Source: Amycolatopsis viridis (GTDB lineage Bacteria > Actinomycetota > Actinomycetes > Mycobacteriales > Pseudonocardiaceae). Taken from it: a stretch of 64,000 bases of DNA. Location: positions 62,001 to 126,000 of the forward strand of contig NZ_JAANOU010000001.1 in NCBI RefSeq assembly GCF_011758765.1, read 5' to 3'. A program made the position numbers and the translations under genes. The notes under the pieces are model-generated. The model ran no database searches, was not told the DNA's origin, and worked only from the letters and a program-made list of their open reading frames with translations. Positions 51,304-60,223 of the stretch are shown one piece after another (positions within the stretch are counted from its first letter, which is position 1; each line of letters begins with the position of its first letter).

Positions 51304-54300
51304 CCCAGGTACTTCCTGCCGTGCCATTCGACCGGATTCCTCATGCCGGCGCCGGGCTCCATCAACACGATCTTGCCCATCCAGAAGACGTTCCTGCTCT
51401 GCGCGCCGTCGAGGTGGGGCGGTCGAAAGAGGTCCGCGATCTCGCGCGGGCGGGGGTAGCCGGGGTGGTTCGTGTCCTCGGCTTCGCCGAGCGTCCGCAG
51501 GATTTCCTGGGCCTGCCGGAGCTCGCTCTGGTGCCACCGGATCTGCCGCTCCAACTCACCGGCCCGTCGCTGGCCGGCGAAGTCCTGGCTCTCCGTCAGC
51601 CGCTGGTGCTCCGCCTGCATCTGCGCGAGCACGGCCTCGGCCTCGGCGATGCCCGCGCGCAGGCGGGGCATGATCGTCTGCTGGACGTCCCGGTGGTGTG
51701 AGAACTCGTAGTCCGCGCGGGCCCAGGTGTAGCTGCCGACGTCGCTGTTCGCCTTGAGGTGGATGAACTCCACGTTGTTGCGGCGGTAGTAGCCCTCCAT
51801 GTCCCGGTTGAACATCGCGGCGAGCCCCTGCCCCTGTACGGCCCGCCGCAGGTTCAGCGAGGAGTGCTCGACTACGAATCGGTCCTCGCCGTACCGGCTG
51901 AAGGTCCGGCGGAACCCGCCCACCTCCCTGCCGTGCACGTCGAAGATGGCGCCCTGCACGGTGAGGTGGGCGGCACCTCCGGTGACACCGGTGACCTCGA
52001 TGCGGTAATCGCCGTACTGCCGGTCGTAGACCGCGCCGAAGGCGTCGCGCGCGGCGTCCTCGTTCAAGGAGACGCCCTCGTCCGGGAACAGGTCCTCGAG
52101 CCGCGGCATGGTGTCGTAGTCGGGCGGGGTATCCGGTTCCCGCGCCTCGCCGTGCTCGCCGGGAACCGGTGTGTCCGGCTCCGGACCGGGCGTCGCGGAG
52201 TTGTCCGGGAAGTAGTGCCGCGGACCGTCCGGCGGATCCGCCGGACGGTGGCTGGCCGGATCCGGCCGGCTGCGCAGGTCCCCGGGCTGGGCGGTCCGGG
52301 GCGCGTCCGGGTGGTGCGGCGGCTCCGGATCGCGCGGCGGGATGGCCGGTGGCGGCTGGAACCAGGACGGCGGTACCGAGGTGGGGTGGTGCGGCGAGGC
52401 CGGAGTGTGCGGCGCAGCCGGTGGTGGCGGAGCCGCCCTGTGCGGCGGCGGCGGGGTGTGGACCGGGACGGACGACCCCCACCGCGGAGCCGCGTGCTCC
52501 GGCGGTCGGTTCGGCGGCCCGTCCGGGCGGCCCTGGGTCGGTGGATGGTCCGGCCGTGGAGCCGGCGTTCCGTGCGTCCACGCCGGCTGAGCGGGCCGAT
52601 GGCCGGCGCGCGGTGGCGGGGCGCCGTGATGGGGTGACGGACCGTCGGCCCGAATTTCTGGTGGGCCACTCGTCCGTGGTGCCGCGGTTCCGTGCGGCGG
52701 CACCGGCCCCGTGTCCGTGCGCGGCGGGGTGTGCGTGCTTCCGGCCGAGGCGCCGGGGTGATGCGTCGGCGGGGTGTTCGGCCCCGGTACACGCGCCGGA
52801 TCCGGAGCGCCGCTGTGACTCCGCGGCGCACCGGCATCCGCTGCCGCGCCGGTGGCCCGGCCCGGCGGTCCCTCCGATGTGGACGGTGTACGGCCGTGGC
52901 CGCCGGGGGTGTGGGCAGGTGCACCGCCCTCCGCCACGGACGGGGCACGGCCGGGTGTGGGGGAGGCTGAGTTCGCAGCCCCACCGGAGGCGGTACCGCC
53001 CATCCGCTCGGCGCCGTCGAAAGGTGCCCTGGGCTGTGCCGGGGACGCCGGGGCGCCGGCGGAACCGCCGGGCTGACTTGGCGGGTTCACCGGCCCACCG
53101 CTACCGACCGGCCCGAAGGACTGCGGCGCGGCCGGCGCGGCCGGGCCTTGTACCCAGCCCGGCTCGGACGGCGCGTACGCGGTGCGTGCGGCGAGGTCGT
53201 CGATCGTCGACGCCGACTGCCGGGACACGGAGTCGTCGGGCGCGGGCTCGCGCGGCGGCTGGGCCGGTCCGCCGCCGTCACCGAAGGTGCCAGCAGCGCC
53301 GAGAGAGCCGGTGCCCGGGCCACCGGAGCCGCCCGGATCGCCACCTCGGGGACTGGCGGGCCCGGGCGCCGTGGGGTGCTGGACACCGGAGCCATCCACG
53401 CGCGGGCCGCCGTCCGGTATGTCTTCGCCCAACGTGCGCATGTCGGCGACCCGCGAACGGACATGGCCCTGTACACCGCCGGTCTCCAGGTCCGACGCAC
53501 CGCCGAACACGCCGCCGGAGGCACCGTAGGCGATGTCCTTTGCGGACAATTTGTCGAGATCACCGGTGACGGCGGCCTGCCCCACCGTGCTCGCCACACC
53601 TTCGAGGGCGCCGCGGACACCACCGCGGACGGACGCGTCGAGCAGCTGCCCCGCGGTGCTCGACACGCCGCGGGTGGCGCCCTTCGCGATGCCGAGGCTC
53701 GCCGCGCTGACCACCCCGTCGACCGCACCACCGATCGCCGCGTCCTTCGTCTTGCCGTCGTCCCAGTCCTTGCGGTTGCCCGCGGCCATCTGGTAGCCCT
53801 GGATGCCGGCATCCAGGGCTAGTGAGATGCCCATGTTGACGGCGATCTGCTTGAGCACCGCCATCGCGACGCCCTTGACGCCCATCGTCATCAGCTTCTG
53901 GACCAGCATCCGGAAGATCTGCTGGATCGCGGCGCGAGCACCGGCCTGCGCGACGGGGATGGCGGCTGACGACCCGCCGACGGTGATCGCGGCCATCGCG
54001 AGGGCGTACGCGATGAAAGCAGCCGTGATGATCAGCGTCGCGATGATCATCAGCTTGCTGTACTCAACCTCGTTCGCTGCGTTGCCACAGGCGTCGCTGA
54101 GCGCCTGGCAAACCTTCTGCAGGGACGGGAAGTGGGCCTTGTCGCCCTCGACGAACTTCCTCGCGTCGTCCATGAAGGCCTTGGCGCCGTCGCCCGTCCA
54201 CATGACCTTCCCGTCCGGCGGGTTGGGCGTCTGCTCCATCAACGTCACGAAGGCGCGCTGCACATCGGCGGACCCCTGCGCCGCCGCGGCCCAGCCGTCA

Positions 54301-54398
54301 CGCAGCAGACGCAGCAGGTCCTCGTTGCCCTCCGGCCACTCCTGACCGGCCACGATCGAGGCCAGCGGCTTGAGCCAGTCCGGGATCTCGATCGCCAC
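51300..54398 (-). CDS. CpnT-like T7SS polymorphic toxin with GNAT-like C-terminal domain
   Basis: 1032 residues. The N-terminal 110 residues are a WXG100-like domain (IPDWLKPLASIVAGQEWPEG, VMWTGDGAKAF). A hydrophobic segment follows (116-141) with a further Gly/Ala-rich helical region to about 310, then about 430 Pro/Gly/His-rich residues as a linker. The C-terminal domain (about 760-1032) has beta-strands with FDVHGREVGGFRRTF, RRAVQGQGLAAMF (855-859 Gln-Gly-Gln-Gly-Leu, like the acetyl-CoA loop of GNATs) and SDVGSYTWARADYEF, then helices. GTG start overlaps the WXG100 gene stop. The modular build matches secreted polymorphic toxins; the activity is inferred. Confidence 0.85.
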   Translation of the reverse strand: MAIEIPDWLKPLASIVAGQEWPEGNEDLLRLLRDGWAAAAQGSADVQRAFVTLMEQTPNPPDGKVMWTGDGAKAFMDDARKFVEGDKAHFPSLQKVCQALSDACGNAANEVEYSKLMIIATLIITAAFIAYALAMAAITVGGSSAAIPVAQAGARAAIQQIFRMLVQKLMTMGVKGVAMAVLKQIAVNMGISLALDAGIQGYQMAAGNRKDWDDGKTKDAAIGGAVDGVVSAASLGIAKGATRGVSSTAGQLLDASVRGGVRGALEGVASTVGQAAVTGDLDKLSAKDIAYGASGGVFGGASDLETGGVQGHVRSRVADMRTLGEDIPDGGPRVDGSGVQHPTAPGPASPRGGDPGGSGGPGTGSLGAAGTFGDGGGPAQPPREPAPDDSVSRQSASTIDDLAARTAYAPSEPGWVQGPAAPAAPQSFGPVGSGGPVNPPSQPGGSAGAPASPAQPRAPFDGAERMGGTASGGAANSASPTPGRAPSVAEGGAPAHTPGGHGRTPSTSEGPPGRATGAAADAGAPRSHSGAPDPARVPGPNTPPTHHPGASAGSTHTPPRTDTGPVPPHGTAAPRTSGPPEIRADGPSPHHGAPPPRAGHRPAQPAWTHGTPAPRPDHPPTQGRPDGPPNRPPEHAAPRWGSSVPVHTPPPPHRAAPPPPAAPHTPASPHHPTSVPPSWFQPPPAIPPRDPEPPHHPDAPRTAQPGDLRSRPDPASHRPADPPDGPRHYFPDNSATPGPEPDTPVPGEHGEAREPDTPPDYDTMPRLEDLFPDEGVSLNEDAARDAFGAVYDRQYGDYRIEVTGVTGGAAHLTVQGAIFDVHGREVGGFRRTFSRYGEDRFVVEHSSLNLRRAVQGQGLAAMFNRDMEGYYRRNNVEFIHLKANSDVGSYTWARADYEFSHHRDVQQTIMPRLRAGIAEAEAVLAQMQAEHQRLTESQDFAGQRRAGELERQIRWHQSELRQAQEILRTLGEAEDTNHPGYPRPREIADLFRPPHLDGAQSRNVFWMGKIVLMEPGAGMRNPVEWHGRKYLG

Positions 54399-54718
54399 TA
54401 GGTCAGCTCCGTGCCCGGCATGGACTTGAGCGTTTTCACCTCGTGCTTGTCGTAGTCATCCATCGCGGTTTCGACGCTCTTCTTCAGGCTGCGGATCCCC
54501 TTGGCGAGCTCGGCGAAGAACTTGGTCGTGTCGGGCACACACGGCAGGTAGTCGTTGGCGAACGCCTTTCCCGCCTCGTCGTCACCCCAGCACTCGCCGG
54601 CGCTCTCCAGCGCGGCCTCGAGCGCCTTGCCGACATCCTCGAGCCTGTCCGCGGGATCGTCGAACTTGCTCACGACGCCGCGCACGGCGCCGGTGTCCAC
54701 CGTGTAACCCTCGGACAT
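54398..54718 (-). CDS. WXG100-like T7SS substrate
   Basis: 106 residues, ATG 54718 with GGGAGG upstream. Two helices flank the turn ECWGDDEAGKAF, a WXG-type motif, and the C-terminal end reads DDYDKHEVKTL, containing the T7SS export signal YxxxE. Proteins of this kind form helical hairpin dimers with WXG-like domains of their partner, here probably the N-terminus of the adjacent toxin. No ESX core genes are in the window, so secretion would use a system encoded elsewhere. Confidence 0.88.
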   Translation of the reverse strand: MSEGYTVDTGAVRGVVSKFDDPADRLEDVGKALEAALESAGECWGDDEAGKAFANDYLPCVPDTTKFFAELAKGIRSLKKSVETAMDDYDKHEVKTLKSMPGTELT

Positions 54719-54780
54719 CGCCAACCACCTCCCGCACAGCACGGTAACGCACCACTACGAGCGGGTCGGCGTTTCCCGGT

Positions 54781-55431
54781 CTACAAGCGAGCGATGGCCT
54801 CGTCGACGGGTGTGCCGCCGGTCACCAGTTCCAGTGTGCGGCGGAAGCTGCGTGTCTCCTCCAGGAGCGCCACCAGCACCGCGGCCACGTCCTCGCGCGG
54901 GATTTCGCCGTAGTCCACCGTGTCCGCCAGGTGGACCTCGCCGGTCGCGGGTTCGTCGGTGAGACGGCCGGGGCGGAGGATGGTCCAATCCAGATCACGC
55001 GAGCGCAGGTCGTCCTCGGCCGCCTTCTTCGCGCGCAGGTACGCCGCGAACACCTCGTCGGTTCCGGGGCGGGCGGGGCGGTCCACGCCCATCGAGCCGA
55101 TCTGGATGTGACGGCGGACACCAGCACGCTCGGCGGCTTCGGCGAACAACCTTGCGGCGCCGTGGTCGACGGTCTCCTTGCGGGCAGCCCCGCTGCCCGC
55201 ACCGGCACCCGCGGCGAACACCGCCGCGTCGGCGCCGGTCAGCACCTCGGTGACCTCGTCGACGGCCGCGGACTCCAGGTCGAGCACGACCGGTTCGGCA
55301 CTGAGGTCACGCAGCGCGGGCGCCTGCTCGACGTTGCGGATGATGCCGACCGCCTGGTCGCCCGAACTGGCCAGCAGCCGCTCGAAGTGACGGGCGATCT
55401 TGCCGTGTCCCCCGGCGATGACGACGCGCAT
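54781..55431 (-). CDS. NAD(P)-binding atypical SDR (NmrA/YwnB-like)
   Basis: 216 residues with the Rossmann motif VVIAGGHGKIARHFERLL, AAVFAAGAGAGSG, and KKAAEDDLRSRDLDWTILRPGRLTDEP, as in YwnB-like atypical SDRs. It has no Tyr-x-x-x-Lys, so a redox-sensing or unusual reductase role is possible. It lies 62 bases upstream of the WXG100 gene on the same strand and may or may not share its transcript. Confidence 0.88.
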   Translation of the reverse strand: MRVVIAGGHGKIARHFERLLASSGDQAVGIIRNVEQAPALRDLSAEPVVLDLESAAVDEVTEVLTGADAAVFAAGAGAGSGAARKETVDHGAARLFAEAAERAGVRRHIQIGSMGVDRPARPGTDEVFAAYLRAKKAAEDDLRSRDLDWTILRPGRLTDEPATGEVHLADTVDYGEIPREDVAAVLVALLEETRSFRRTLELVTGGTPVDEAIARL

Positions 55432-55452
55432 GGAACCGACTCTAGGCGGCGC

Positions 55453-56088
55453 TCAGGCCACCGGCAGGTCGTAGGAAGCCAGCAGCTGCTCGTAGACCAT
55501 TTCGTTGATCCAGCGGGACACGCCGTCCTCGGGCAGGAGGATGCGCTCGCGGCGCACGTCGAGGTCGAGGTCGACCCGCGCGTCCTCGTCGGCGGAGACC
55601 ACGGCCACCCCGTAGGAGCGGGCGCGCGGCAGGCAGTTGTCCAGGTAGTCGCGGCTGAGCACGGCCGAGGCCGGCAGCACCATGGCCGCGTCGCCGTAGC
55701 GGCTGAACGGCACGGCGGCGGCCATCCCGGTGCGCCAGTGCCGGGTCACGGCGAGGACGCCGACGATCTCCGCGGCCGGGGCCGGGGCGGTCGGGGCGAA
55801 CTCGGGCCAGGTCCAGGTGGCGACGGTCGCGCGGTCGGTCACCGGGCCGACACCCATCGCGATCCGCTCGGCGTGGGTGTCCGTGCGCAGCCGGGCGACG
55901 ACGCACACGCGGCGGCCGAGCATCGTCACCTCGGGCAGGACGACGCCGTGCCAGCCCAGCTGGGCGGCGGCGTCGCGGGCCAGCACGCTGACACTGGCCG
56001 GGAGTTCGACGGGCGGAACCACGCGGGTGGGGAACGACCGCCCCCCGGCCACCACCGAGTTTCCGGTGTGCCCTGGTGTAACCGCCAC
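55453..56088 (-). CDS. Conserved hypothetical protein
   Basis: 211 residues, GTG start with AGGAGG upstream. No signal peptide or membrane helix. The centre is beta-rich (VVLPEVTMLGRRVCVVARLRT, EIVGVLAVTRHWRTGMAAAVPFSRYGDAAMVLP) and the C-terminus is DGVSRWINEMVYEQLLASYD. I do not recognise the family. An imperfect palindrome lies about 80 bases before it. Confidence 0.75.
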   Translation of the reverse strand: MAVTPGHTGNSVVAGGRSFPTRVVPPVELPASVSVLARDAAAQLGWHGVVLPEVTMLGRRVCVVARLRTDTHAERIAMGVGPVTDRATVATWTWPEFAPTAPAPAAEIVGVLAVTRHWRTGMAAAVPFSRYGDAAMVLPASAVLSRDYLDNCLPRARSYGVAVVSADEDARVDLDLDVRRERILLPEDGVSRWINEMVYEQLLASYDLPVA

Positions 56089-56169
56089 GATCCGCCTCCT
56101 CTTACCGCTGATTCCCCTGCCGGTGCCCCCGGGAAAGAGGCACAGGAAAGAGGTACCAGGGGCGGCGCG

Positions 56170-56186
56170 GTTGATCTGTGGTCAAC
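56170..56186. promoter_or_regulatory. Imperfect palindrome upstream of the 55453 gene
   Basis: GTTGATC-TGT-GGTCAAC is a 17-base inverted repeat with one mismatch, in the 277-base gap between two minus-strand genes. It may be an operator. Nothing else in the gap is convincing; small frames there lack ribosome-binding sites. Confidence 0.4.
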
Positions 56187-56365
56187 GAGAGCGCCTGCGA
56201 TCGGCGGCGCTCAGCGGTCGGTGACCGGTCGATGAGCGGTAACCGGACTTCAGCCCGACCCTGCTTCCGAATGGGTGACGAGTCGCTGAGCGACATCGCG
56301 CGACGGTATTCCGTACCGCCAAACGGCGCAATCAGTTTCACGTTCCACTATGGACAACGTGCCGG

Positions 56366-58120
56366 TCACGACAGGAGTTCCCGGCCCAGCGGGGTCATCA
56401 GATCGGCCACATCGGAGTAGGCGACGACAACCTCTTGGTACCCGCACGCCATCGGGTAGCCGCGCGCTTCGGTGCTGACGCCGAACACGACGGCGTCCTC
56501 CCGGAACCCCAGCTGCAACGCCGGGGTGCCGAGGACGCCCCACGGGCGCAGGTCGCGGGGAGCCAGCGGCACGCGCTCGCCGAGCGGCGGGCTGCCGTCG
56601 CAGTAGCCGCCCGGCGTCATCCGCAGGATCCGCGACTCCAGCGCGCTCATCGCGGCCTGGCTGTCGGCGATGCCGGCGAACACGTCGCCGGGCGTGATCG
56701 GCTCGCCGGTCCGCAGGTCGACGTCGAGCCACAGCGTGGTGTACCCGCCGTGGTTGCCGAACTGGCTCGACGCGGCCATCAGGTCGTAGCGCACCGACAG
56801 CACCCGGTCGGTCCGGCGGTGGAACTCGGCCCTGCCCGTGATGGCGGGATCCTCGGTGGGGTCGGCCAGGCCGGCGCGGACGTAGCCGGTGAAGTCATCG
56901 AGCGGTTTGACCAGCTGCGCGTTGATCCGGTCCTGTAGCGCCTGGTCGCGCATGCCGCTGACGTGCACGTACTGTGCGTCCACGTGGAAGGCCGGTCCGG
57001 TGGCCGCTTCCCGGCGGGTCTCCAGGCTCACCTGCATCGCGGTCTGCTGCTCGACCGCGGGCGCCGCGACGACCGGCGGCGGGGTGTCGGTGTGGCCGAG
57101 CACCGCGACCGTGCCGGCCACGGCACCGGCACCGACCGCGACGGCGACGAGCGCGGCCCCGATCTTCGCGCCGAGGCCCATCCCGGTGCCGGCCGCCGCC
57201 AGCCCGCTCGCCGCACCCGGCGCGGCCGCGGTGCCGGCGCCGAGCAGCGCGAGCGGTGACAACGCGAGCAGCGCGCCGGCCCGCTGCGCCAGCCGGCCCA
57301 GGCCGCGTTGTTCCCAGTCCGGCCCGTACCCGGCGACGGCGGCGGCCTCCAGCTCGGCGACGAACTCGGCCGCCGTGGACGGCCGCTGTCCGGAGTCCTT
57401 CGCCATCCCGCGGGTGATCAGGCCGCGCACCGGGGCCGGCGCGGCGTGCGCCGGCACCGGCGCGTGCTCGTGCAGGTCCTGCAGCTCACCGGTGGTCGTG
57501 CCCACGTAGGGCTGCCTGCCGGTGATGGCCTGGAAGAACACGCAGGTCGCCGCGTAGACGTCGGTGGCCGGGCTCGCCGGCGCGCCCCGCCACTGCTCGG
57601 GCGCCATGTAGGGCGGCGTGCCCACCGGCAGACCGGCCCGCCCGGCGAGCGTGGCGACGCCGAAGTCCACCAGCTTGCTCTCCCGGCCCGGCCCGACCAA
57701 CACGTTCGCCGGCTTGTAGTCGCGGTGCACGACGCCGGCCCGGTGCGCGTCGGCGAGCCCGAGCAGTGAGCCCTTCAGCACCGCCAGCGCCGATTCGGGT
57801 GCCAGCACGCCGTCGCGGCCGAGCACCTCGCGCAGCGAAACCCCGTGGATGGCCTCCATCACAATGGCCGCGCCGTGCGGGCCCTCGTGGAACTCGTGGA
57901 GCCGGGCGATGTGCGGGCTGCGCACCCGGCTCAGCATCTCGGCCTCGCGCCGGAAGGCCGCCAGCCGCTCCGGGTCGCCGAGGTGCTGCCCGAACAGGTA
58001 CTTGATCGCGGCGAACGCACCCGACGCCTCGTGCCGCGCCAGCACGACCTCGCCGAAGCCGCCGGCACCCAGCCGGTGGAGTTCGGTGTAACCCGGCACC
58101 ACCCAGTCACGCGTCAGCAC
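56366..58120 (-). CDS. Membrane Ser/Thr protein kinase with external sensor domain
   Basis: 584 residues. Kinase domain about 10-260: G-loop [14 protein letters not shown], Lys40, catalytic loop [11 protein letters not shown] with Asp134 (Tyr in place of the usual Leu after HRD), DFG at 152-154 and MAPEQW. One clear membrane helix at about 320-342. The external part (350-584) resembles the DUF3298/RsiV-like fold ([40 protein letters not shown]), which in RsiV and PdaC binds peptidoglycan-related ligands. GTG start. Single gene, not in an operon. Confidence 0.9.
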   Translation of the reverse strand: MLTRDWVVPGYTELHRLGAGGFGEVVLARHEASGAFAAIKYLFGQHLGDPERLAAFRREAEMLSRVRSPHIARLHEFHEGPHGAAIVMEAIHGVSLREVLGRDGVLAPESALAVLKGSLLGLADAHRAGVVHRDYKPANVLVGPGRESKLVDFGVATLAGRAGLPVGTPPYMAPEQWRGAPASPATDVYAATCVFFQAITGRQPYVGTTTGELQDLHEHAPVPAHAAPAPVRGLITRGMAKDSGQRPSTAAEFVAELEAAAVAGYGPDWEQRGLGRLAQRAGALLALSPLALLGAGTAAAPGAASGLAAAGTGMGLGAKIGAALVAVAVGAGAVAGTVAVLGHTDTPPPVVAAPAVEQQTAMQVSLETRREAATGPAFHVDAQYVHVSGMRDQALQDRINAQLVKPLDDFTGYVRAGLADPTEDPAITGRAEFHRRTDRVLSVRYDLMAASSQFGNHGGYTTLWLDVDLRTGEPITPGDVFAGIADSQAAMSALESRILRMTPGGYCDGSPPLGERVPLAPRDLRPWGVLGTPALQLGFREDAVVFGVSTEARGYPMACGYQEVVVAYSDVADLMTPLGRELLS

Positions 58121-58212
58121 ATCACTCCGAGGTGAGTTTCACCGCAGCGGTTCCCCCGGGTTCGTGGTTAGGGTTACTGGCTGGTTACACCGCCCGTGCC
58201 AAGGGAGGACCG

Positions 58213-59283
58213 ATGCGCTCGCCGAAGGACTTCTTCGCGCCCCTTGCGGTGGGGGCGCCGGATCCCGTCCGCGAGATCCCCGCGCTGCCGTCGCGGATGA
58301 TCCACTTCTTCGACCCGGGCAACGAGAAAATGGCCGCGAAGGTCCCCGAGCTGGCGAAGAAGGTCGACGTGCTGCTCGGCAACCTCGAGGACGCGGTGCG
58401 CGCCGACCGCAAGGAGGCCGCGCGCCGGGGCCTGGTGGAGATCGCGAAGGCGCACGACTTCGGGTCGACGCAGCTGTGGACCCGCATCAACAGCCTGGAT
58501 TCACCGTGGGTGCTGGACGACCTGATCACCCTGGTCGGCGAGATCGGCGACAAGCTCGACGTGATCATGGTGCCGAAGGTCGAAGGCGCGCAGGACATCC
58601 ACTACGTCGACCGGTTCCTGGCCCAGCTGGAGGCCCGCGCGGGACTCGGGAAACCGCTGCTGGTCCACGCGATCCTGGAAACCGCGAGCGGGGTGGCGAA
58701 CGTCGAGGAGATCGCCGGGGCGAGCCCGCGCATGCAGGGCATCTCGCTCGGCCCGGCGGATCTCGCGGCGAGCCGGCGGATGAAGACCACCCGCGTCGGC
58801 GGCGGCCACCCCGGCTACCTGGTGCGGACCGACCCGGCCGGCGACGACCTGCACGCGGGGCGCGCCACCTACCAGCAGGACCTGTGGCACTACACGGTGG
58901 CGCGGATGGTCGACGCGTGCGCCATGCACGGGATCCTCCCCTACTACGGGCCGTTCGGCGACATCCGCGACGTGGTCGCGTGCGAGGACCAGTTCCGCAA
59001 CGCGTTCCTGCTCGGCTGTGTCGGCGCCTGGTCGCTGCACCCCGCGCAGATCGACATCGCGAAGCGCGTGTTCTCGCCGGAACCCGCCGACGTGGCGTGG
59101 GCGCGGAAGGTGATCGCCGCGATGGGCGACGGCACCGGCGCGGTCATGATCGACGGGAAGATGCAGGACGACGCCTCGGTCAAGCAGTGCCGGGTGGTCG
59201 CCGAACTGGCCGACAAGCTGGCCGCACGCGACCCCGAGCTGAAGCAGGCGTACGACGAGGCGACGAAGGAAGCGCTGGCATGA
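58213..59283 (+). CDS. CitE/HpcH-family CoA lyase (malyl-CoA lyase-like)
   Basis: 356 residues, GGGAGG before ATG 58213. Fold signatures are [35 protein letters not shown] (acidic metal site), [30 protein letters not shown] and [13 protein letters not shown]. It resembles L-malyl-CoA/beta-methylmalyl-CoA lyases, which cleave 3-hydroxyacyl-CoA to glyoxylate plus acyl-CoA. A second family member follows with ATGA overlap, so both probably act on related CoA esters. Confidence 0.87.
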   Translation: MRSPKDFFAPLAVGAPDPVREIPALPSRMIHFFDPGNEKMAAKVPELAKKVDVLLGNLEDAVRADRKEAARRGLVEIAKAHDFGSTQLWTRINSLDSPWVLDDLITLVGEIGDKLDVIMVPKVEGAQDIHYVDRFLAQLEARAGLGKPLLVHAILETASGVANVEEIAGASPRMQGISLGPADLAASRRMKTTRVGGGHPGYLVRTDPAGDDLHAGRATYQQDLWHYTVARMVDACAMHGILPYYGPFGDIRDVVACEDQFRNAFLLGCVGAWSLHPAQIDIAKRVFSPEPADVAWARKVIAAMGDGTGAVMIDGKMQDDASVKQCRVVAELADKLAARDPELKQAYDEATKEALA

Positions 59284-60149
59284 GTGACGTGAAGCCGCGG
59301 CGGTCCGTGTTGTACATGCCGGGCGCGAACGAACGGGCGCTGGAGAAGGCGAAAACGCTGCCGGCGGACGCGCTGATCCTGGACCTGGAGGACGCGGTCG
59401 CCCCCGACGCGAAGGACGCGGCGCGGGAACGCGTGTGCGCGGCGGCCGCGTCCGGTTCCTACGGCAGCCGCGAGGTGACCATCCGGGTCAACGGCCTGGA
59501 CACCGAGTGGCACGACGCGGACCTGCGGGCGGCGGCGCAAGCCGGTCCGGCGGCGGTGGTCGTGCCGAAGATCAACTCCGCGGCGGAGGTGCACAACATC
59601 GAGCGCGCCCTGGAGCTGTCCGGAGCGCCCGACCACACCAAGATCTGGGCGATGGTCGAGACGCCCGTCGCGATGCTGCACGCGGAGGAGATCGCGTCCG
59701 CCAGCGAGCGGCTGACCGTGCTGGTGATGGGCACGAACGACCTGGCCAAGGAGCTGCACGCGGAGTTCGTCCCCGGCCGGGCGCCGTTGCTGGGCGGGTT
59801 GTCGCTGTGCCTGCTGGCCGCGCGGGCCACGGGCAAGGTCATCCTGGACGGTGTCTACAACGACGTTCAGGACCTGGACGGCTTCGAAGCGGAGTGCCGG
59901 CAGGGACGCCAGTTCGGCTTCGACGGCAAGACCCTGATCCACCCGGGCCAGATCGAACCGTGCAACCGGGTGTTCGCGCCGTCGGAGGAGGAGGTCGCCA
60001 GGGCGCGGAAGATCATCACCGCGTTCGCCGAGGCGAAGGCCGCGGGCCGCGGTGTGGTGACCGTCGACGGTCGCCTGATCGAAAACCTGCACGTGGACAA
60101 CGCGCAGCGGATCCTCGCACTGGCGGACGCCATCGCCGCGAAGGCGTAG
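59280..60149 (+). CDS. CitE-family CoA lyase or (3S)-malyl-CoA thioesterase-like protein
   Basis: 289 residues from ATG 59280 overlapping the previous stop. Motifs are [65 protein letters not shown] and [12 protein letters not shown], followed by [14 protein letters not shown]. It is closer to the CitE/Mcl2 group; Mcl2 of Rhodobacter is a (3S)-malyl-CoA thioesterase that works next to malyl-CoA lyase. The pair suggests a C4/C5 CoA-ester step, but no other pathway gene is present. Confidence 0.87.
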   Translation: MSDVKPRRSVLYMPGANERALEKAKTLPADALILDLEDAVAPDAKDAARERVCAAAASGSYGSREVTIRVNGLDTEWHDADLRAAAQAGPAAVVVPKINSAAEVHNIERALELSGAPDHTKIWAMVETPVAMLHAEEIASASERLTVLVMGTNDLAKELHAEFVPGRAPLLGGLSLCLLAARATGKVILDGVYNDVQDLDGFEAECRQGRQFGFDGKTLIHPGQIEPCNRVFAPSEEEVARARKIITAFAEAKAAGRGVVTVDGRLIENLHVDNAQRILALADAIAAKA

Positions 60150-60151
60150 GC

Positions 60152-60173
60152 GCGCCCACCGGCACCCGGGCGC
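60152..60173. terminator. Hairpin after the CoA lyase operon
   Basis: GCGCCC (60152-60157) pairs with GGGCGC (60168-60173) three bases after the lyase stop codon, in a convergent gap. No U-run. Confidence 0.4.
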
Positions 60174-60223
60174 TGGAACGAGGTCAGAAGCGAGTCCTCG
60201 CCGGACGCGGTGAGCGGGTTCGC

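Noticed and set aside
56178..56420. 80-codon plus-strand frame and a 79-codon minus-strand frame in the gap upstream of the 55453 gene
   Set aside because: Neither has a ribosome-binding site or convincing composition; the plus-strand frame runs into the end of the kinase gene. Treated as intergenic.
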